Made by a program: the position numbers and the translations under genes | Notes under the pieces: generated by a model | What the model was told of the DNA's origin: nothing | Databases searched by the model: none | What the model saw: the letters and a program-made list of their open reading frames with translations, nothing else | Source of the DNA: Galaxea fascicularis | Taxonomy: Eukaryota; Cnidaria; Anthozoa; Scleractinia; Euphylliidae | NCBI GenBank assembly: GCA_948470475.1 | Contig: OX419338.1 | Span: 12,298,247 to 12,362,246 of the forward strand | DNA length: 64,000 bases | Direction of reading: 5' to 3' | Shown: in pieces, positions 47,208 through 60,300 of the stretch | Layout of the letters: the number at the start of each line of letters is the position of its first letter | How positions within the stretch are numbered: the first letter of the stretch is position 1

Positions 47208-50200
47208 TCACAAGCCAGCAACGGCCAATCCTTTCCTATCATATTCGTCAGACTCCAGAGTCTTCAGCATAAACTCTGCAACATCTGCACATGTTATCTT
47301 GCTGGTAGTTCCAGTGTTGCATTGTCCTTCTTCAACCTTATAGTTTCCAGAGGGTTCACCTGAAAAGCCGGTATCGGAAAAAGGAGTGTTAGCCATTCTA
47401 CATCTACATCTACATGATTTCAGCACTCGGCAAAGTCCCATTGGCTGTTATGCGTGTGGTCTCATACACCATAAGCCTTTTTGCGATATCACGCCAAGAC
47501 GGCCACTTGCTGAATAGAACAGGTCAGCACTAGGGGTGGTCACAGCCATGGTTCGTTACGTCCCTAGTGGTTCTTGAATCAATTGTGAAGAGTTGTGAAA
47601 CGGGACCTCCGGTTTATCGTCCTTATCCGAGAAGACTAGCAAAAGACTTGCAAAGGAAGCACTTTCTGCTCAGTTATTTAAAGTGCCCCAGTAACCCCAA
47701 AATATTTTTTTCGCTAACATAAATCTTTGCAACTGTTCGAAACGTACTGTGCCATTTTTTTTCCTTTTTTAATAAATACTACCTTTTTATAGGCTTCAAA
47801 ACATACGAAAAACCAAGTATCATTTGTTTCACGTCCGAGTCAGAAGGGGAGTGGGTCTATTCCTGATTTGACGTCACAATCTACTTTGCATGCATGTTTA
47901 CAAAGAGTTAATGCGATGCAAATCAGTTTGTGACGTCAAATCAGGAATAGACCCACTCCCCTTCTGACTCGGTCGTGAAACGAATGGCGATCAGTTTTCA
48001 AGCTTATAAAAAGTCAAGGTTTGGTGAAAAAAGCAAAAAAAAAAAAAAAAATGCCACAATGCGTTTCGATCAGGTACAAAGATTAGTTTTAGCGAAAAAA
48101 AATATTTTGGGGTTAGGGGCACTTTAAAGACCCTGACTGTTGGTCCGGCCGGGGTTTGAACCCACGTCCTCCCGCAAGGTAGTCCGGCACTCTACCAACT
48201 GAGCCAACCGGTCGGCGGTTGGCTCAGTTGGTAGAGCTAAGGCTCGAGGCTAAGGTTTATCCCTGAATATAGAATACAGTAGTAGTCGTGGAATAAGGAC
48301 ATGTATCTTGCTGTACGTGATAATGGAAGGTACCACTCCAAAGGTTAACACTGTGTTGCTCGCCATGGACATTGCCAATCACCGTCATCATCATCATTAT
48401 CATCACCATCATCATCACCATCACCACCACCATAACAATCATCATCATCATCACCTTGCGAAACACTCAAGAAACGGAGTAAAAAAGGATCTGATGTATG
48501 CGCGATTTCTTTTGCTTAGGCTTTCAAAACAATCACTCCTGCATCACTTCAGTTGGTGCAATTTCAGCCTGACTTAAGCTAATCTTCCAAGTTCAGAAGC
48601 CTTATGTCCCGGGGGTGGGAGTACTCCGGATTCCAAGTGACGGAGAATCGATGATCGAAGGTTTTTTTCAGGGTTTGGAATTTTCGATTCCAGGATATTT
48701 GAGAATTGAGTAGGGATTTTTTTGGGTATTCGAAAAAAATCTGAAGATTTGTGGTGGTGCCTCGGGGGTAGAGACCGCGCTTCAGGGCCGCATGGTTTCG
48801 CGAATAAAGTACAATCCTTTCTGGAAATCTTAAGGCTTGGAGATTCGGCATTGAATTGTTTGGGGGTTAATTTCTAGTCAAGTGCTGTTTTGGCTTTTGT
48901 TGGAAACCCTAGGGATTTTTTTGGTTTTCATTTTTGTCCCCATTCGATCCTTCCCATCACTTGAAATCCGGAGTCCCCCTTGGACCTTATGCTTCTCACA
49001 AGGTAACCAGTGTGAAGGCCAGAGGAAGGTGAACTTTAGAACAAATTGCATTTTAAGCCCAAATTTGCACATTCCTTTTTTGCATTGAGCCCTTCAATTT
49101 AACATGTACCTACCTTCAAGAAGTTGACATGGCCTGACAATAGTATAATTCACCTGCTGAGGATCACTTTCCTCCAGCATCTTCTCCATGACTGCCATGT
49201 TCTTTATTACTCCATTTAAAAACAGGGGCTTTAAAATCCACTCAACAAACCAGGCATTATTTGGCCCTGGCTGTGTGCACCACGATGTTACAACCACGAG
49301 TCGTGTTATTTTGTGCCTAGAACAAAAAAAAAAAAAAATGGGTGAATTCTGATCAGTCTGCTTGGTTTGAATGTGGTACACCCAAGGGATGTGTTGGAGA
49401 CTGTTTCCTTAAAAAATAGGAGGGTATGCATGGCACTGGCTGTGCACAGTTACAAATAAAGGTACCACTATGTGCAGCAAATGATACCCAGATGGCACAC
49501 ATGTAATTAAAGTGCTACTATGATAAAATTTGCATCTTTCCTTTCTGAGCCATTTTAAAATACAAACAAGTAGTCTCTATGAGAAGAAGAATACTGTTTA
49601 CTATAGTGAAATATCTCTTTTTGTTCAAGAGATATTCAAGTTTTTAAAATATGCAAATTAGCCAAGTGATGACGTCCTAAACTCAACCAAATTTTAATCA
49701 AATGGGATGAAAAAAGATATCTCCGCCAATTTGTATCAGACATGCTTGATTTTTTGCAGTAAGATTCTACCAGATGTGTTCCACAATATGAGCTTACAAG
49801 TTTTGTTACCATGGCAACATACTGGGTTCCAGACCTCCCAGATATTAATGACTTTACTGGCCACCTTTGGCATTCTGTTTTGATATTTGCCAATGGTGCC
49901 TCATTTGTGTGATCCAGCAAGCATATAAATATGTTAAGTCGAGCTTGTGGCCTTGTTCAATTTTTTTCAAGCTGAAAATCACTTAAATATTGAAATCAGG
50001 TTAGAGGGACTGGAGAAGAGTGAGTTGCCATGGGAACCGAGTTCTTTTATAGTTGTAGGTGTGTTGCCTGTAGAACAATTTGCCTGTCAAGTTTATATAC
50101 TTGATGTAAATTTTGGGTTGAGTTTGTGATGTCACCAGTCCACTCATTTGCATATTTTATACATTTTTCAAACTCAAATATCTCTGGAACCAATCAGATA

Positions 50201-52071
50201 TTTGAAAACGGTAAACGGCGTTTTAAATCTTTCCTGGAATTCTATGTGATGAAGCTAAAAGTTCAAAGGGTAAAAATTTGATCATAGTAGCACTTTAAGA
50301 TAAATTAAAAGTGATTTTCTTGGTAAGACTCAGTTTCCAATAGCTAGTCTTACACTCTGGCTGTTTCATACAAATACATTGTATTTATAACTCTATGCTC
50401 CTAACAATTTTTGATGCTGAGGAGGCATAGGATGCCACACCCACTCTATTTAAAAAAGTCACGACCCATACTGACTACCAGTGGTATGTACTGATAACTT
50501 TAAATCCGCCATTTGCATGTGTTGTAGCGATTAACTTTGATGTGTACATATTTTTTTAGGTGCCTTTTGTTAAATGTCTTGGGATATTGAAAGCCAAGGT
50601 TAACATTGGAGAATGAAGCCAAACTCCAACTTCTAGAGTGGAAAAGAGAGGTTCCATGGTATATGCGTCTGTGGAAGGTACGCGTGTCAATCCTTCTCTT
50701 GGAACTACAGAATAGCACAAAAAATTAAGGAAGTGTGGTATCAAACCTCCTCATTCCCTCCATAATAGCGTCAATTGACTCTGAGTAAAAGGTTGTTGGG
50801 TTAAAAACATTGGCATATTTTCCTAAACTGGACAGCACGGCATCTTTGCCTTCAAGAGCAGTAGCAAAACTCTCCACATCACAAGCATCCCCTATAACAA
50901 CCTCTAAATTCTCATGTCTGTTGGAATATAAAAACATATTAGGAGGGTTAAAAGTTGACCACTTTCTAAAGCTGTTTTGGGACATGATAAAGCAGATAAT
51001 TCCAGCTGGTCAAACAAGGTAGGTGAAATTTGCTGCTAGATTAACATGTATAGCACATGTCTTTTTATGCCCTATCACACGGCAAGAGGGCCATCTGCCA
51101 ATGTTCTGGGCAAGCAACACTTTGGATGGAAACATGGGAAAAATGTAATCAATATGTAAAATATATAAATCATTTTATGAATAATAAATTTATCAATTTG
51201 TAGAATGACAAGATCTTGACATGTCAATGCAGTCACAAATTTTCAAGGGCACTTTCTATACATGGTGAATGTATGTTGTCTTGAGGGCAAGGTTTGAGTT
51301 AAGGAGGCTCCAAAGGGTTTTTCGTTGCTTTAGTGCTGTGAAACGATGAAAGATTACAAAGAAGGATAATTTGATAGTGTGGGAAAACTATATGTCTCCT
51401 TGCAACCATATTGTTGGACCATACTTAAGGGGTGCTTGTGACGTCATGTCAGTTACCCTGACAATGACCAAGGTCCACAAAAAGGTCCTCTAAATTTCAG
51501 TTTTTGTAAATTATCTGAAAAACTAATTTGGTGGCCTACCATTTGTATTCCTAAGGAATAACAAAAAAAAGGTTTGATTTCTCAATTGTCACACGTTTGC
51601 TCACTTTTGCCATGGATCTGCACTACCGGCGACCAGTAACGAACAGTAACGTGTCAGTCCAAATCCAAGCAAGATGGGTGAGATGTCAAATTCCAAAGAT
51701 AAGTAGGTTTGGGGATAACAGTCTTGGTAATTTTAGGGAAAAGGGATGCCTAAACCCCGCCTAACAGAGCCTATTTTTCCATTATTGACTAGTAAGAATC
51801 CGCTCATTCTCAAGGGGGGGAGGGGGGGGGGATCGGATTAAAAATGGAACGTCCCAATCGGTTTCGCAATCCCGTAAGATTAACTTAACTTTAGTCTTTC
51901 GTAACAGGTCACTTACTGGATGTTTAGTTTCTCCGGAGTCCTCACTACAGCTGTAACATGGTGCCCCTTTTCCAATGCTTGCTTCACAACCTCTTTTCCC
52001 GTTCGCCCTGTAGCTCCAAATACGACTAGTTTGAACGTTTTCACAGCGAAGTTCTCGTCCGACGCCGCCAT
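47208..52071 (-). CDS. BLVRB/NmrA-like NAD(P)-binding reductase, paralogue B (complete, 4 exons, 226 aa)
   Basis: Exons, minus strand: 52071-51917, 50917-50747, 49316-49114, 47359-47208 (155, 171, 203, 152 nt), ending in TGA. Donors are GTAAGT, GTTTGA (weak), GTAGGT; acceptors all AG. The Rossmann motif GATGRTG sits at residues 19-25. The same blocks as paralogue A follow: GDACDVESF, FNPTTFYSES, TSWCTQPGPNNAW, YTIVRPCQLLEG and a C-terminal TCADVAEFMLKTLES. It probably shares the NAD(P)H oxidoreductase fold; substrate unknown. Exons 2-4 match paralogue A in length and phase, so the pair arose by duplication with introns. Intron 2 holds a 784-bp TTAA-flanked element; intron 3 holds a SINE interrupted by another TTAA element. 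A possible AATAAA signal lies about 245 bp past the stop (46958-46963). Confidence 0.88.
47395..48216 (-). mobile_element. tRNA-derived SINE split by a TTAA element
   Basis: Minus strand head 48216-48146 with A box TTGGCTCAGTTGGTAGAG and B box GGGTTCAAACCCC; the body starts GGACCAACAGTCAGGGTCTTTAA, is interrupted by 47682-48123, and resumes TTAAATAACTGAGCAGAAAG. It ends in ATGTAG repeats (47398-47415). It lies in intron 3 of reductase paralogue B, just outside exon 4. Confidence 0.8.
47682..48123. mobile_element. 442-bp TTAA-flanked inverted-repeat element inside a SINE
   Basis: Ends AGTGCCCC(AGT)AACCCCAAA and inverse, continuing through ATATTTTTTTCGC; TTAA on both sides (47678-47681, 48124-48127). 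A central near-perfect palindrome has 43-bp arms around CCCACTCCCCTTCTGACTCG. Non-coding. Confidence 0.85.
48190..48236. repeat. Perfect palindrome of tRNA A-box sequence
   Basis: 21-bp arms (48190-48210 and 48216-48236) of GGTTGGCTCAGTTGGTAGAG around a 5-bp spacer: two SINE heads head to head, the plus-strand one truncated after about 35 bp. Confidence 0.85.
48366..48455. repeat. CAT/CAC microsatellite
   Basis: ATCATC-type repeat that reads as poly-His on plus and poly-Met/Val on minus. It lies in an intron of paralogue B and is not coding. Confidence 0.85.
48603..48982. mobile_element. Inverted-repeat element in intron 3 of paralogue B
   Basis: Left end GGGAGTACTCCGGATTCCAA and right end inverse of GGGGGACTCCGGATTTCAAG, both followed inward by GTGA(C/T)GG. 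Interior has GGGATTTTTTTGG-like repeats. Open frames inside are artefacts. Confidence 0.6.
49511..50294. mobile_element. 784-bp TTAA-flanked element with long imperfect arms
   Basis: Ends AGTGCTACTATGATAAAATT and the inverse (one base changed), TTAA at 49507-49510 and 50295-50298. Inverted similarity continues inward (AAACTCAACC..AAATTT near 49680 and 50110), so nearly the whole element can fold back. Non-coding; in intron 2 of paralogue B. Confidence 0.82.
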
Positions 52072-54352
52072 ACTGGTGACGCAACGTATACGTATGTGCG
52101 TAGACTGGGTCGCAGGTCACGCAACGTGTAGCGTGCGGGCAAGCTCTCTGGGGGTATGGGGGCTGGGAGGAGGAAAATGGTTTCTCCTCCCAACGCGGAC
52201 AACGAGCGTCATTCCACAGCACAATTGAAATTATAATTCCCTAATAATGAAACATTTCGCTATGCGGGAGTACCCAACGAACCGCTTTTGAAAAAAAAAA
52301 AACGCTCTTCACAGTTACTGTCCCTGGCTGGCAGTGCGTGACAACAAACCTTTTGCTTGCTGGTTCCGTTTGATTTAGTTTTGCTGGTTGGCTGCGTTCT
52401 AATATTAAAATTCCATTGCTTGCTGGGAAAATTGTTCTTATTTGCGTTGGGCTAGAATAATTTGTGAGTCACTATGTGGGCCAAAGATTCAGAAACTCTT
52501 CTAATTTATCAACAAAAATATTGCCATGAGCAGCTCGAGATTGTTGTTGGAGACCAGTTTTTAGGAGAATAGTAACTGAAGCTATCGACGTGCACTAAAA
52601 CACTAAACACTCACTACTTCAGAATAGTTAAATACTTTCCGAGAACGTTGCAGAGCAACATAGGTCACCAGTCACTGTCGTTGTACGACGCTCCATAGTA
52701 CTTCAGTCGCGTGCAACCTACCAGTAATTGATTTTTCGAAGCTTAGGTAATTCCCCTTAAAAGGGTGTAATTCCCAGATTTCTGTAAAACGTGGCACGAT
52801 TGACAACCTTGCATAAGATGTTGAAAAAATACACAATCAATAGATGGGGTCACCGTGCTTGTTTTTGCCCCGCGTGCCCGTTATTTTAAGTGATTTTTGC
52901 CGAGTTGCGCGAGAAATGTTCGAACTTGATCAGCCAGAAAAATTGTTATTACAAAGCAAAAACTATGAATATTACTGAAACCTAGGGCCTGTTTGTCTGT
53001 CTGGGCTATAATATTTTTGTAAAGTTATTTCAAATTGCCCGATGTTGGGAATAATGTCGGTTTAAAAAAAATTGTAACGCTATCTCGTAATCTCATACTC
53101 CTCCCTGGCCCTAAACGCAGAGTTTTCGCGATTTATACGTACTGCAACTTCTACTATCCAACTTGTTTTCTTCTTAAAATATTTTTCGTGCACCTCTTAC
53201 GAGTAAATAACACCAATAAAAGAGGGCGAAGGGGGGGGGGGGTTACCGCGTTCGTTTCTTCGCAACACGACGACAAAGAGAAAAATTCGGCTTCAAACGA
53301 TCATTTTCCGCTAAGGGACTGGGGCGAGTTCTAAAATGGTCGACCACGCGCACAAGTCTTGTGCTTTTTACTGCTATTTTCGCTTATTTATTCTTTGCAC
53401 CAAGTCATCTACGGTGAAAGGAATTACAAGAGTGATCAGAGAAATCGATAAATAAAACCTGGCAAACTGATGTTGCAATGTTTCGAATAACTCCAATTAC
53501 TGTGCAGAATGCCAGTGTTGTATGTTAGGATATCTTTGGGGACACATGTTTGGGGTGGTTTATTTGACGTTAGAAGTAACCCCACTGGACAAAACAACGC
53601 ACACAATGAGCAGATATAAAACTATGTTTTCATTTGCTAGGTAAAACAATACTATTTTCTCCAATGTTTCAACAATTCTTGTTCTACGTATCATGGGTAA
53701 ATATAATGCGTTGTTTATTTTCAGTTCAACGCCATGCTCCAAAAAGCTATGAAATTTCCTCACTAAAAAAGCGACCTATCAACTTGTGTTTTGCGCACGG
53801 GGCCGTCAAACGAATTTTAAGGAAAATATACCAACATAAGTATACATGAAAATCTACTGCAAGCTGAAAGCCCAACCTTTGAATTTCTGCCTAGAAGCCA
53901 AGTTGGAGAGAAATAAGAAATATTGAAGATTTAGTGAAGTTTTAAAATTAGAATTTGTGGTTAATAATTAATAGACGGACTAACAACCTGGGGTGCTCTT
54001 GCGTGGGTGTCAACTGTCTGTTAGTGTTCCAAAAATCATTTTCTTCCTTCTATCTCTTCTTAAAACCTCTTCAAATTTCATTCAAATTCAGTCAGGTGTA
54101 TCACCCCTTAAGCGACTTGCGCTCTCGACCATGCAGAAAGAGACTTGACCCAGACTATTTGATTGTTTACTCGTGCTCAAGTAAACTTGGAAAGAGAGAG
54201 TTCTTGAAGTTTGTACACTGAACTGCCCCATGAAAACACGAACTGCGGGTAAGAAGGTGCAGTAACATTTCTCGCTCGAACGTTTGTAATCTCGCCAGTG
54301 ACCAGAGTTACATGTAGCATAATTTCATTAAAGCTTTGTAATCAACTCCTCG
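52072..54352. other. Intergenic region between the USP 3' end and the start of paralogue B
   Basis: The promoter of paralogue B should lie just above 52071. Poly-G tract at 53231-53242. Short open frames only; no gene recognised. Confidence 0.45.
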
Positions 54353-57300
54353 CTATCTGTTGCTGAGGGGAAGCCGTCCGTAAAATAACATATAAGCCTG
54401 GCTTTTCAGTACTCTGGTCTCAGACACTGCGCTTACGCTTGAGTCACTGACGTGAAACCACTGACCATCTTGCATAGGGTCATGAAGACACCTGGGATTA
54501 CACTGCGTCGTTTTCGTCCCGCCAGTCCACATGTTCCTGATGAAATCTGTTAATTCATTCACGCTGGTGATCCTATCATAAAGACCCTTTACTGGCATCT
54601 TGCTGACCTTAACGTAAGCTGTATAGTGACCGCTGTTCATGTTGCCGCTGTGGTTAACAACACCATAAAGTGAATACAGCACTCGTCCTTCCGAATCGGC
54701 GCGACTCTAAAAGAATAAGAACACAAAGCAGTACATAAATAGGGAGTCAATCCATCCATCCGTCCATCCATCACAATTACGTCCCTTTAAACGTCGGGGG
54801 GCCGGCCGGTTGGTCGGTCAGACACTGACAGGCAAGGAAGGAGGTAGTCCCGCAGTCAGTCAGCGAGTCAGTCTGTCAGCCAGAAAGTCAGCGAGACAGT
54901 TAATCAGTTAGCCCGTTAGCCAGCCAGCCAGCAAGCCAGCATGTCAGTCAATCCGTCTGTTATTGAGTCAGCCAGTCAGCCAGCCAGTCATTCAACTTTC
55001 TAATAGCAGTTTGATTACTTTAGCCAACAGACTCATGCGACTTCTGGTTGGTTCAACGAAAAAGGGGACGCGTTCGATGGGGTACCCTAGAACTTACTCT
55101 TTTTATAAGCAATACGACTGGACAATTAAACAGTCTGTTCTATATTAGGGTGTTTTTTAGCGGTAAATCGTTCTGATTTCTGACGGATGACTTTTGTGAT
55201 CACTGTTGAAGACATTCTTGAAAGTCACACAGAAAATCTCGCTTGCTTTACTCACCTTTCCACTTCTGCTACAAAACGGCGCCAAGTTCAGTTCCAGAGG
55301 GAAGTCTGCGTGTTTGGTGAGTTTTCGGAGCGAGAAGCCCGCCTGTTGGAAGCGCTTTAGATGAAGAGTAAGTACAGGAGGAGCGAGAGATATCAGCAGC
55401 TGTTTTGTGGCAACTGTGTACACGGTCTGCTGTTTACATTCCTTGTTCTTTGGAGCCTTCGCGCCTGCAGACTCGTCTGAAGACAAAAATACAGATCCAT
55501 TAAAAGAGCTGCTATTTATCCACTACTTGGTTAAGAACGCCCCGTGAAATTCAATGAGCGTTCTTAAGGTACTGTAATTATTTCGTTTGCCTTATATGTA
55601 AATATTGTGTATTTTCTAAAGAAATCAGTATTGTACCTCTATTTAATGACCCTGTATTATTGGCCTGGTCTGGGGTTTGAACCCGCAGTCTGGTGATCTT
55701 ACCACTAAACTGAGGTAACCACGTAGCGCTTGAATTTCACGTCACTTGGGCTCACGAGTCTTTGATTGTAACGGCTGAAAGCTAATACCGGCATAAAAGA
55801 AAGCACTAACTTACCATCTTCACTACCATCACTGTTTCTCTCTTCTCCAGCTGTTCCGGGTCCATTGTTCTTCTTTGATTGCTGCACCCTTCTGCTGCAC
55901 TCCTCACAAGCAAACTTATTACTACCATCTAACAATTCCGCGGCGCAAAACTGGCTCAGACAGGACATGATAGAGCATTCCCCAGGAGAGGGGAGGTAGG
56001 CAGTTTGTAGGGTGAGACCTCTATTGGCTTGCGAGTCAGGTTCCAGCTGTTCATCAGAATCACTTTCATTTTCTTCAGAGATACTTTCACTCTTCGCTGC
56101 TTTATTCAAAGTCTCTTTCGTTTCATTTCCTAATGAAGAACCGGACCATGCTTCTCGGTTTTCTGTAATTTCTATTTCTCGTTTAACATCTTGATCGCTA
56201 TTCAAGAGGTCTTTAACATTTTTGTTTGCTTGCGATTCTGTTGTACCTGTTTCTTCTTCATTAGAAAGTCTACTTCTTGAAGAGTCCTTTTCGTTTAGAG
56301 GTGTAGCAACGGTTTCAGAGTTACCTCCAGGAAGACATTCCTTTAGAGCAAGATCTTCATCCACTCTTGCAAAGTCTCTTTGAGAAATTTCGTTACGATC
56401 CAAGGACAAGGAAGCATCCCCCACCGTTCGAAATGAACAATTCATCGAAGAGTCGCTAGAAGCCCCTCCCAACTGAAAATCGTCAAGCTCTTTATCTAAA
56501 TCTGCGTTTAAAGTTAGCTTATCCATTCTCTCAACAATGTCAGTTGTGCTTAGCAACACGCTTCCTCCACTTTCACCAGTTTCTGTCATTTTTGATTCAT
56601 TATCGGAATGCTTGTCAGGTTTTTCTTCGTTAGGAGCATCGCTTGTAATTGCTAGTGAAAGCTGAACAACACTGTGGTTCGCGCTAGAGTCGTGCCCGGT
56701 CGACAGATCTTCTGCATTTGTTTCAAAATTCTCGGAATTAGTCTGCGACGAAATCACTTCCTTCTGTTCATCATTTGACATTTCCACCGATAAACTTCCG
56801 CTTTCGACGTCCGGATAGTCTCCTCCGCATTCTCTCTTCTCACCGTCGGAAATATCGGCATTACAATTTCCACCACTCTCTTGCGAGTTTTGTGAGCGAT
56901 TCTTCTCATCTTGCGCGTGAGCATCATTATCGGGTGTTTCTTCACGCCACCGATCACCAGCATCATTCGCCTGTTCCTCTGTTGCACTGTTATGATCAGC
57001 TTCTTTGTGTAAATTGCCTTCTTGCTCGTCATTACTTCCTCCCACAACAGACTCATTCATCTGGTCGAGTTCATTGTCTTCCTCTTCTGACTCTCTTTCT
57101 TTCTCACCATTTTTGTCAACCTCCTCGTCTGCTTTGTTGTTATTTATTGCTTTGGGAGATACTTTTCCTTTCCCAGCCTTCCCATGGCCTTTGCCCTTTT
57201 TGCTATTCTTCTACGAGAAACCGAATTCAACTAATTAGCGAATTAATTAATTAAACGTGCCGACCGACCACGGGCCCGTTTCTCGAAAGTCCCGGTAACT

Positions 57301-60300
57301 TAACGGGCCCACAAACCATATTTTCAACTCAAAATCTCAAAAGTGGGGCGTGTTCTGACCTCTAATGAAGTCCATTTTGTTTCTTTAGCTGACAACGTAA
57401 CTGTTTAATTTTCAAAACTTTTGAAACTCCCATCTGAAATGGCAAAATAACTGCTTAACGGGCCCGGTAATTACCGGGAGCTTCGAGAAACGGCCCCCAG
57501 GGCCGTAGCCAGACTTCTGGCATAGACGAGGCAAGATCTGCGATTGCCGATGGAAAGAGTCCCAAGGGGGAGTCTAAGGGAATTTCTCCCCCCCCCCCTC
57601 CAAAGAAAAAAAACTGAAATCTGGACGATCTGAAACGCTAAGGAAAGGAGGGAGGAAGGAGGTAGGGGGTAGGGAGGGAGAGAGGGAGGGAGGGGGGGAA
57701 GAATCAGTGACTGACTTAGCGAATAAATAAACAAATGAGCGATTGAACGAATGAAAGACAATATGTTTATCAGTCCTATTTATGCTCACGATCATGTAAG
57801 TCTGGATGTAGCTGTTCAAGTATGTAGTTGGAATTCTTTAGTTCGGCTTCAAAGAAAACTAATCGTCCAAGTAAGCGCATATCATATCTGATGGTTAGCA
57901 CTGAATTCTAGTCAGACAAAATATCTCGAAAGCGTACTTAAGGTTTCATGCCTCTAGGTACTCTCAGTAATAACTTACCCTCTCAGCGTTCCTGGCTGCT
58001 TTTTGCTGATGTTTACTTGGACTCTTTGCCTTGCTTTCTGGTTCAGTTTCTGCATTATCATTTTTAACAGTTGTTGTCTCGTTTCTGCTTTTAAACGACT
58101 TGTATGATTTGGAATTCTGTTTTCCGTCAGCGAAAGGTTTGAAGTTCCAGAAATTCTACAAAATCAAGTAGCTTTATGAAAGACTTGCGAAAGAGGTGGA
58201 AGGTTATCACTCGATTAAGCAGAGTTAGGCTCAACAATAAATGGGGTTGAGACAAATTAAAACACTGAGCTGACCTCTCACTTAAGCTACAAGTAACCCA
58301 ATCAGTCTATGGAGTTTCAAGCAGGTTTATTACTGGCCTTTGGAGGGCTGTTAGCGCCCAGACTGCAAAACAGTTGTGTGTGTGTGTGGGTTTTTTTTTT
58401 TTTTTTTTTGCCGAATAGCTCGTCTTTACAAGGCAGTGATTTATTTTTAAATGGGCTTATTTTTCGAATTTTATAGAAAAGAATTGAGAGTTGAGGCCAT
58501 CATGATAGCAAACAGGACAACGGCTTTCGGAACGTTTACAAGGTTAGCCCACTTGAAATGAATTACTGAAAAAAAGAATATGGCTCCAAGCTTTTCCCAC
58601 TCTTTTCCTGCCAACCGCTTCAGAAAAGGGTTCAAGTTCTCAGTTTGTGTCGAGGTTGTTTGAGTTGTTGACAACGATGTGTCAATAAATACACCATTTT
58701 GTTTATGATCAGTTCCAAGTGAATTGCGGGTAGATCCAGTCCTTTATAGGGGAAACGGTCAAAATTACCATTTCAAATTACGTCCTAAAATGGCCATTTG
58801 CCACCACAAAGGCCGGACTGGATCAACCTACAATTCACTTGCAAAATGGTGTATTGATTCTCATACCTGTTGTGGAGCGGTCAATGGCAAAGATAAATCC
58901 AGGAATGTTTCCTCTACTTTGAATTCCTACAACAAAACGTTAGAGATACTAACTAACTTAACAGGCTTTAATGAGGGTGGTAAAGGGGGGTCTAAACCAC
59001 GTTTCACGGAAAATAAAACGGTCCTTTCACAATTCACGAAAAACAAAGACATAATAGAGAGATTAAGCATGACGTTTACGGCCAACGGCAAACGGTAGGC
59101 TCTTGCTCATCATAAAAGCGTGAAAATTCTCTCATTTTAAGTTGTCTCGTTTCTTTGAGAAGTTGCTTGATATCTGGAGCTAACAGGACAGAAATGAGCT
59201 AATATCAAGCAGAGTTCTTACCTTTTTGGCAAAACCCTAATTTCACTCCAACGTTTGCCGTTTGGCGTAAACGTCATGCTTAATCTCTCTAATGAAAATC
59301 ACGGTTCCCGGCGAATTTAACATTATTTCTCGTTTCATGGAAAAGAATTTTGGAAAATCACGCTTCGCGGCTACTATGGAAATTACGATCCACGTGGAAA
59401 AAATAAGGAATTTCACATTTCACGGAAAAAAAAAGCGCCGATCACGAGTCACGAAAACACCCTTTCCCGCGGCACCCTCTTTAATTCAACGTTGGAACAC
59501 TCAGTACCCGTTCTTCTACAGGGCAATTTCGATATATCACTATTCTTTTGGATCAGACGTTTCACGGAATAAACAAACACAATCATAAAAAGAACAATCC
59601 AGCACTGACCCCTGTATGACGCCGAAACAGGCCTGGTAACTAACCTTATCGCATTGACGGCATATCACTATGCTCACGAGCCTGCCGGCAAAAATGCTGT
59701 CAATCAGCGGTGCTTCCGCACATGCGCCATACTCTGTTTAAACACGATTACAATAAAACAAATTAATTTGTAGTTTAGTTTAGCTAAGCACTGAACATGA
59801 TTTAACTGATTCCAACAAGCGGAAAGGGGGACAAGCCAAATCTCGATGGATGTTTTACTTTCACTAGCAAAACTGCAAATAAACCTGCTCATAACAGCTT
59901 TCTTGACAAACCAGACATACCAGCTTTCTTGTTAATATTTTTAAAAGACATTTGAAAAGGAATCCAACAGAACGATCTGAAAGACCATTGCAGTTGTGTA
60001 AGCAAGTTAAGTAGCAGCGAAAAGAAAACTCGGATGAAAAGTGGTTCAGGGTTGAACGGAAAATCGATCTTCCTTATCGGAGCTAGTCAAGTTGCGTTAA
60101 CCCTTCAACTCCCAGGAGTAATCAACATATAATTTCTCCTCATAATTTCGATACATTATAAAGATAAGAGGTGATGAGAATAGACATATTTATCAGTGAG
60201 AGGGTGTTATCTTAAAGGCCCACATTCACCCAATAGGCTTTGCAAGCGTTTGTTTTTGTTTTGGAAAGGTCCATTTGTTGAACCCTGCAATCTGATTGGC

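Noticed and set aside
48308..48577. Histidine-rich protein frame
   Set aside because: It is a CAT/CAC microsatellite inside an intron and its mirror frame is equally open.
55705..57060. Single-exon 451-residue gene
   Set aside because: Splice sites at 57210 and 55815 and the USP16/45 blocks show it is one exon of a longer gene; the start Met is internal and the last 36 residues are intron.
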